A DNA stretch of 64,000 bases from Tetmemena sp. SeJ-2015 (lineage: Eukaryota; Ciliophora; Spirotrichea; Sporadotrichida; Oxytrichidae), in the NCBI GenBank assembly GCA_027382625.1, contig JAJKFJ010022037.1, positions 124,001 to 188,000 of the forward strand, written 5' to 3'. Position 1 is the stretch's first letter. The number at the start of each line of letters is the position of its first letter. The notes beneath the pieces are model-generated. The model made no database searches. It saw nothing but the letters and a program-made list of their open reading frames with translations, and was not told the DNA's origin. This document shows positions 58,831 through 64,000 of this stretch, piece by piece. The position numbers and the translations under genes are program-made.

Positions 58831-59436
58831 AAATAGCTTAGTATTATATTTTGAGATTATCTAAGTGGCCAAAATTTAAGTAGTTATCAAAAAATGTCAA
58901 AAATGAGAGAGTGAAGAGATAAATTTATTAATATTATGTTAAAATATAATTGAATAACTGTAATAAATATACCTTTTTTATTAAATGCGTACAAATTCGC
59001 TTATTATTAACTTATTTGATTCGTTTAATAAATATTAATTAGGGAATTTAAAAATGTTAAGTGATGGCCTAAAGATGAAATAATAGAAAAATGATCATAG
59101 AATATTTTTAATATAAACTTTTTCTTATATCTTTACTTTTTCTCCCTTAAAAAAAATTATAATATGGTAATTCTGATATTTCTTGGACAATAATTTCCTT
59201 GCTAAATAATTCTAAAAAAAACAATTTAAGGGTTTTAGTAAATTTAAGATTGCTAGTTTTTAAAAAATGTGAGACAGATTAACTTTTTATATATGCATAA
59301 ATAATATAAAATAGTAAAGATTCGTTTTGAAAATGATAGCAATTGATTGATTATTATGAGAATGATTCACTACTAAAAAGATTGAGTGAATTATGAGAGG
59401 AGGCAGTTATAACTTTCATCTACTCTCTCTATCTAC
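58831..59436. other. intergenic AT-rich DNA
   Basis: No gene seen; long T and A runs between convergent genes. Confidence 0.5.
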
Positions 59437-61796
59437 TCACTGTTGAATATTATTAGTTGGCTTTGAAATGGAACTACCAGCCACACCACTCAGTTGTTGG
59501 TATGTCTAGTTCGAAATAAACCCCCTAAGAAAAGAGAAGAAGAGAAAATAATTCTTGTTGTGTAGTTTATTGGGGTTGATGGAAAACTGCTGTCTAGGGA
59601 GCAATTAATTGGCTGCGTAGACCTGAGTAGGGAGCTACTAGAGGGTTGTAGCATTCTGAGCGTTAGAGTGAGCAACTGATTGTTGAAAGAATGCTGGCTT
59701 AGTGAGGAGTTGGGCTGAGACTGACTAGGCTGGTAGCTGATGCAATTATTATAAATTTGTAAAGTTGTTTTGATTAGGATTTTATATCAGCTAAAATCTC
59801 TAATTATAGCTATTAAAAATTTTTTAGGGAGGGTGGCTTAAAAAAGGATGAAATAGTTTTTTAATTAGATGATATTGGAAGGAAGTAGTAGAGCGCCCCC
59901 GTTCATTACAAACTGCTGCGATGACGTCCCAGCCACGTTAAAGCCAATAGCACCAATTCCTGCACTTTAAGGCTAAAAGAAGAAGAAATATTGAGTGAAT
60001 GCTGCTGAGTAATATACTGGGTTCTCATATTGAGATATTGCTGGGGATACAGTATTTGGGGAAGTTGGGTTGAACTTTAGTTTAAATTTTGGTTAAGTAG
60101 GGGCAATTGAAGAATTGACTAGGACTGTGGCTACTGCTGCTGGTGATTAAGCCCTCCTCCTATGAATTATATTTATTACGTCTATTATATATTAAGTATA
60201 AAATATAAAAGGATTTATTTTTTAATTTATGAGTTAGTAACAATTTAAACAAGGTTTGATGTAATCAGGTAGATGGAATAATATAATTTAAGTTAGCTAA
60301 AATCTATTTGGATGCATAGTTTAAACGCTTTTTATTATTTTCATGCTCATTTATTTTTAAATAAAGACATTTTATATTATCCCAATAAACGATGAGTCTA
60401 CTAGTTTATTTTTAAGGAAACTTAGATATAATTATATTTGAAACTATTATTTTTTAAGATAGTTTGTTAAGATATGTCCCATATTTTGAAAGTTCAAACC
60501 GCTTTATTACAAAAAGGCACAAAACTCATTAAGTAAACTAAATGCTGACTGGATATTGGCTCTCTTTGGTAAAATCTTTAGTGCTGTTCTAACATAATTA
60601 AATAATAATGTGATATGCATTCTCTCCAAGTGGGATGTTGGGTTGGGAGTCAGTTGCGATGTCATCGTCTTCTTCAAGCAAGTCGCTGATCTGCTTCTTT
60701 GTGTAGGAGAAATTTGTTTTTGCCTAAAAAATTATATAAACTTTCAGTTTTTTTTATTACCTATAGCCCCTAAATTATTACCTTAGTCTACTTTAATTAA
60801 GGAAAAAAGAAAAAAAGATAAAGAAAAAATTATGTTCATTTTAATTCTCAGTCGATAATGAAGCTAAAAGCATTATAAGTAACTAAGCATTTATCGAAAA
60901 CTAAATGCTTCTAATTCCAGTTTTTTTTTTTGAAATTATTTTATTAAAAATAGTTAGGACTCGGAAATTTTCATAGCTATATTAGAGCGTACTTATCGTA
61001 CAATTTAGCTGCTCTTAGCTCGTTCAAAATAAAAAATTAGAAGTAAAGGTATAGCAAACTTAAACATAAAATTAAATGAGATTGGATATGGCTCCCAAAT
61101 ATTTTTTAGCGATACCTTTTACAATCATAACCTACAGGATAAGTTTAGAATCAATTGAATCGAAGCTTACCTGCCATTTCTTGCCGTTTTTGGAGACTCC
61201 GCGGAACTTAGAGCCCCTCTAGCTCCTAGTTTACAGGTACAAGGACTTCTATTTTGATTTATTACCAAAATATGGATTCCATATCATTATTCTCTAATTA
61301 TAATTATAATTTGGTGATAACAATCAGTTGCACATCATCGTCAAACTGATCGAGTGAGGCGAACAAGACCTCCTTCCTTTTTGCCAGTTCCGCTTCACAG
61401 CGCTCATCCTCCAGGTCTTGCTCATTTGGCTTCCCCTGCATTTGTTTCAGATGCGGCTGCGCGAGTCCCTGGGCGGACGATGGCGGAATCATTAAATCTG
61501 AAAAACCCACGAACTTATTCTCATTCATCATATGAAATATAAATATAAAGGTATGTAACTTCTGTCAGTAGGCTTAGAGAGGGCGTAAGAGTTGAAATCT
61601 TGCAATTAGTAAAGAGAAGGTTATTTTGAGGATAAACTTTTCGAATAAAATTGTTCTTGTTCTGACCCGCTCTAGCCCCTTGAGAGGATCCTGCAGCCCC
61701 AACCAACTGCTAGCCACCCACAAAGCCACTCAACATCAAATTCTGGCCACTTTGTCCAGTCATAGGTCTTTGAGAAAGAACCGGTGCGCTTGTCAT
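59437..61796 (-). CDS. AP2-domain DNA-binding protein, Gln-rich
   Basis: ATG at 61796 (MTSAPVLSQRPMTGQSGQN). After a helical acidic block (EAELAKRKEVLFASLDQF) an AP2 domain is assembled from four pieces: RGSKFRGVSKNGKKWQ (61170-61220), VMIVKGIAKKYLGAI (about 61085-61132), NELRAAKLYDKYALI (60976-61028) and KTNFSYTKKQISDLLEEDDD (about 60650-60725). The first gap is a 37-bp intron (GTAAGC...TGTAG). The conserved YRGV-type, G-x-x-W and AA-x-x-YD positions are kept. The C-terminus is rich in Q, N, P and A, ending near TGA 59437-59439, with unsolved breaks. Probably a nuclear transcription regulator. Confidence 0.72.
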
Positions 61797-62978
61797 TAAC
61801 ACATAAATAAGTGAGGTGCAAACTTAAATAAATTTTATGCTGATGATTGTGAAGTTAGAAGGGAGTAAAATGTTTTGATTTTGCATATCTAATTGTCTAT
61901 TGTCTTAAAATAAAAACATTTTATTAGAATCTTTCAAGTTTGTATCTGTTTTAATAAAGTAATAAAAATAATGTAAGTGAATGAATGAATACTATTTCTG
62001 GTTTTACTTTAGTTTATTTTTATCGATTATATATTTTTAATATTTTCTCCTCAATTTGTAGGCTTTTATCTGGATTTGAATTGTCCATTCAAACTTGTAC
62101 TCGCGTGCTTGCTTATTTGCAAGTCTTTAAAACTTAACACTCTCACGGATTCATGTCCTATTCTTTAAATTAAAAGATTTTAAAATCTCTTTCTGATAAA
62201 TAATCAAGTTTATTTGGCTTTAATGTATATTTTTTTTGCAGATCAAATTAATTTTATTTTGCTAATTTTTAATAAAATAAGTTCAGTATAAAAAACGATA
62301 ATATTAAATTAAAAATATATTTTGTCCACAATACTTTTACTTTCCAAATCTCAGACCTTAAAAATATTAATTAATTAAGTATTAATTTTCCTTTTTGGGT
62401 TGCAGATTTTAAATAAGTTGAGATTTGAAGGCATGAAGTATATGGTGGGAGTGCGCATTTTAATAACAGTTTTAGGTCAAGAAAATTTTAACCCTCCCCT
62501 ACAGCTTTTTTTCATTTATTATTCCTAAAATTAAATTTTTATAAAATTTTTATATTTTAGTTAAATCGAAGAAGGATTTTAAAAAATTTTAATTTACTAA
62601 CTATTACATAATAAATTAAAACTTATCTTAAGGGAAAAACCAAAAATCATTTTCAATTACATTCAAAGCCTTTTCTAAATAATGGGATAATAAATTCAAA
62701 AAAAATGCTTTAATATTCAGAAATACTTAATTTAAAATAATCCCTCTCAATATAATGAAAGACATATTTCTCATCAACTAAACTTATATATCTAGAGTAT
62801 TAATTTTACACTATTAAATTATTTAATTTATGAAGTTAGCTAGTTGATTCTTATAGAAAGATTAATTATTTTGATCTCTCCTAAGTCAAAAATAAAAGAT
62901 AAGATATATTCTTTTTGTCAATTGTTGAGCTGTTAAGTTGATGAGTATGTAGATTAAATAATGTAGGACGTGTCTGTG
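61797..62978. other. gene-poor AT-rich DNA
   Basis: Nothing supportable seen on either strand. Confidence 0.5.
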
Positions 62979-63197
62979 TCAGTTATGTGATGAAGAATTT
63001 GAATCTTCAGAAGAGAAAATAGGTTTAGTGTGTTCGAGATAGAAGGAGAAGTTGCTTGCTGGTGTTTGGGGATTCGAAAACCTCTTACATATTAAGGATA
63101 TTAGCTGCCTGTAATTAAAAAGTTGCTGCTTACAAAGCTTATTATAGTTCAACTTTTGTTTTGTTCCTGGATAATTAGTGATTTTAATTTTAGACAT
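62979..63197 (-). CDS. possible small protein
   Basis: ATG at 63197 (MSKIKITNYPGTKQKLNYNK) to TGA 62979-62981, 72 codons with higher GC than its flanks and no TAA/TAG inside. No homolog recognised. The plus strand here also reads a Cys-rich peptide (CRTCLCQLCDEEFE), so the coding strand is not certain. It may be a single coding block of a larger gene. Confidence 0.3.
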   Translation of the reverse strand: MSKIKITNYPGTKQKLNYNKLCKQQLFNYRQLISLICKRFSNPQTPASNFSFYLEHTKPIFSSEDSNSSSHN

Positions 63198-63888
63198 ATT
63201 TTTGACTTGTAAAGTTACAAAGTTAAATTATTAAAATATCACTTTTAAAAAATAAAATTAAGGTTATTACTCCAAGATAGCAAAATAAACTATGTTCTCT
63301 ATAAAGAGTGGATGTCAATTTGACATTATAAATGATCTTTTTCCACTGTCAAATTTTAACAATCTTAAACTCAAAGTTGAAAATAATTTAACTCAACCTT
63401 TCCAGTTATTTTTTTTACAAATTATTTAAAGTATGCTTCTATAATTTAAATCAAAGTTAGCCGAATATTTTATTAATTGTCTCTCACTAGTAAAAAAGCC
63501 TAGCAATTATTAACACCGAAAACACCTACTAAAATCTAATTATCAATCACACAAATAAATAAGCATATAATATTGTAACTGCATTAATTGATCTTGCAAT
63601 ATAGAGCAGTAAAATAATAAAGACAAATTATTACGAGTTTGTAAAATATTAAAATTACTACGAAAACAAGTTTCCCAACTTACCCACCCTCCAAGGAGAC
63701 TTAAAGTGGATCTATTTATCGCTCTCACTTGCCTCAATTTATTATAAAAGCTTTTCCTACCTCCTCTCTTTCACAAAAATTTGATGTCTCTCTCATCATA
63801 TCTTAAATTCAACAAAAAGATAAGAAGATATATATTATTATGTATCCTAGGGTAAAGTGAAGTAGGGAAATATAATAAAACTGAGGTA
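63198..63888. other. intergenic AT-rich DNA
   Basis: No gene seen; upstream flank of the gene starting at 63889. Confidence 0.5.
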
Positions 63889-64000
63889 ATGGGAGCAGCT
63901 TTGTGTAGCATGGACAAGTGCGAGAGCAACGAGCTCACTCCTGTCTCTTTCATGGAACGCGAGTATCACATAGATCCTGTTACAGGGAGGGACAAACGAC
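63889..64000 (+). CDS. start of a gene cut by the window end
   Basis: ATG at 63889 begins MGAALCSMDKCESNELTPVS and stays open with coding-like composition to the end of the window (37 codons). Gly-2 and Cys-6 would suit N-myristoylation and palmitoylation (inference). Product unknown. Confidence 0.55.
   Translation, partial: MGAALCSMDKCESNELTPVSFMEREYHIDPVTGRDKR

Overview
The window reads as germline (micronuclear) DNA of a spirotrich ciliate, most like the hypotrichs Oxytricha, Stylonychia or Tetmemena. Two things show this. First, every long coding stretch uses TAA and TAG as sense codons (glutamine) and TGA as the only stop, with AT-rich spacers and short GT...AG introns of about 26-90 bp. 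Second, many reading frames are broken by short segments flanked by direct repeats of 3-14 bp. Deleting the segment plus one repeat copy restores the frame and often a known conserved motif. That is how internal eliminated sequences (IESs) and their pointers look in unrearranged germline DNA. A somatic hypotrich genome would be gene-sized chromosomes, not a 64 kb contig with about 30 genes.

Layout. 0.1-12.1 kb: a HEAT-repeat protein resembling PP4R1, four Q-rich or unrecognised proteins, and three coiled-coil proteins. 12.5-18.0 kb: a PHO80-like cyclin, two unrecognised proteins, the orphan 3' part of a Rab GTPase, and a Q-rich tail-anchored protein. 18.1-24.7 kb: an IES-free B-box/kelch protein and a long FIP200/ATG11-like coiled-coil protein. 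24.7-29.9 kb: mostly gene-poor, with two small or unknown genes and one copy of a dispersed repeat. 29.9-33.8 kb: an SNF2 helicase of the CSB/ERCC6L type whose helicase core is both interrupted and scrambled. 34.2-40.7 kb: an IES-rich unknown protein, a TBC Rab-GAP and a Q-rich protein. 40.7-45.0 kb: gene-free germline DNA with the second repeat copy. 45.0-53.6 kb: an unknown protein, an RBBP6/Mpe1-like DWNN-RING protein, two small unknown proteins, the PKA regulatory subunit and a multi-pass membrane protein. 53.7-58.8 kb: a second TBC protein, a Q-rich protein and a SLOG-domain protein like the TRPM N-terminus. 59.4-61.8 kb: an AP2-domain transcription factor. At 63.9 kb a further gene begins and runs off the window.

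The genes do not form an operon or pathway. What unifies the window is genome architecture: genes with many IESs beside genes with none, IESs of only 5-14 bp, a 30-bp coding block, and an odd-even scrambled stretch. Coordinates of interrupted genes run from inferred start to inferred stop in germline DNA and include IESs and introns. I chose repeat pairs partly because they repair the frame, so single short-pointer IESs are inference. The long-pointer and motif-restoring ones are strong.
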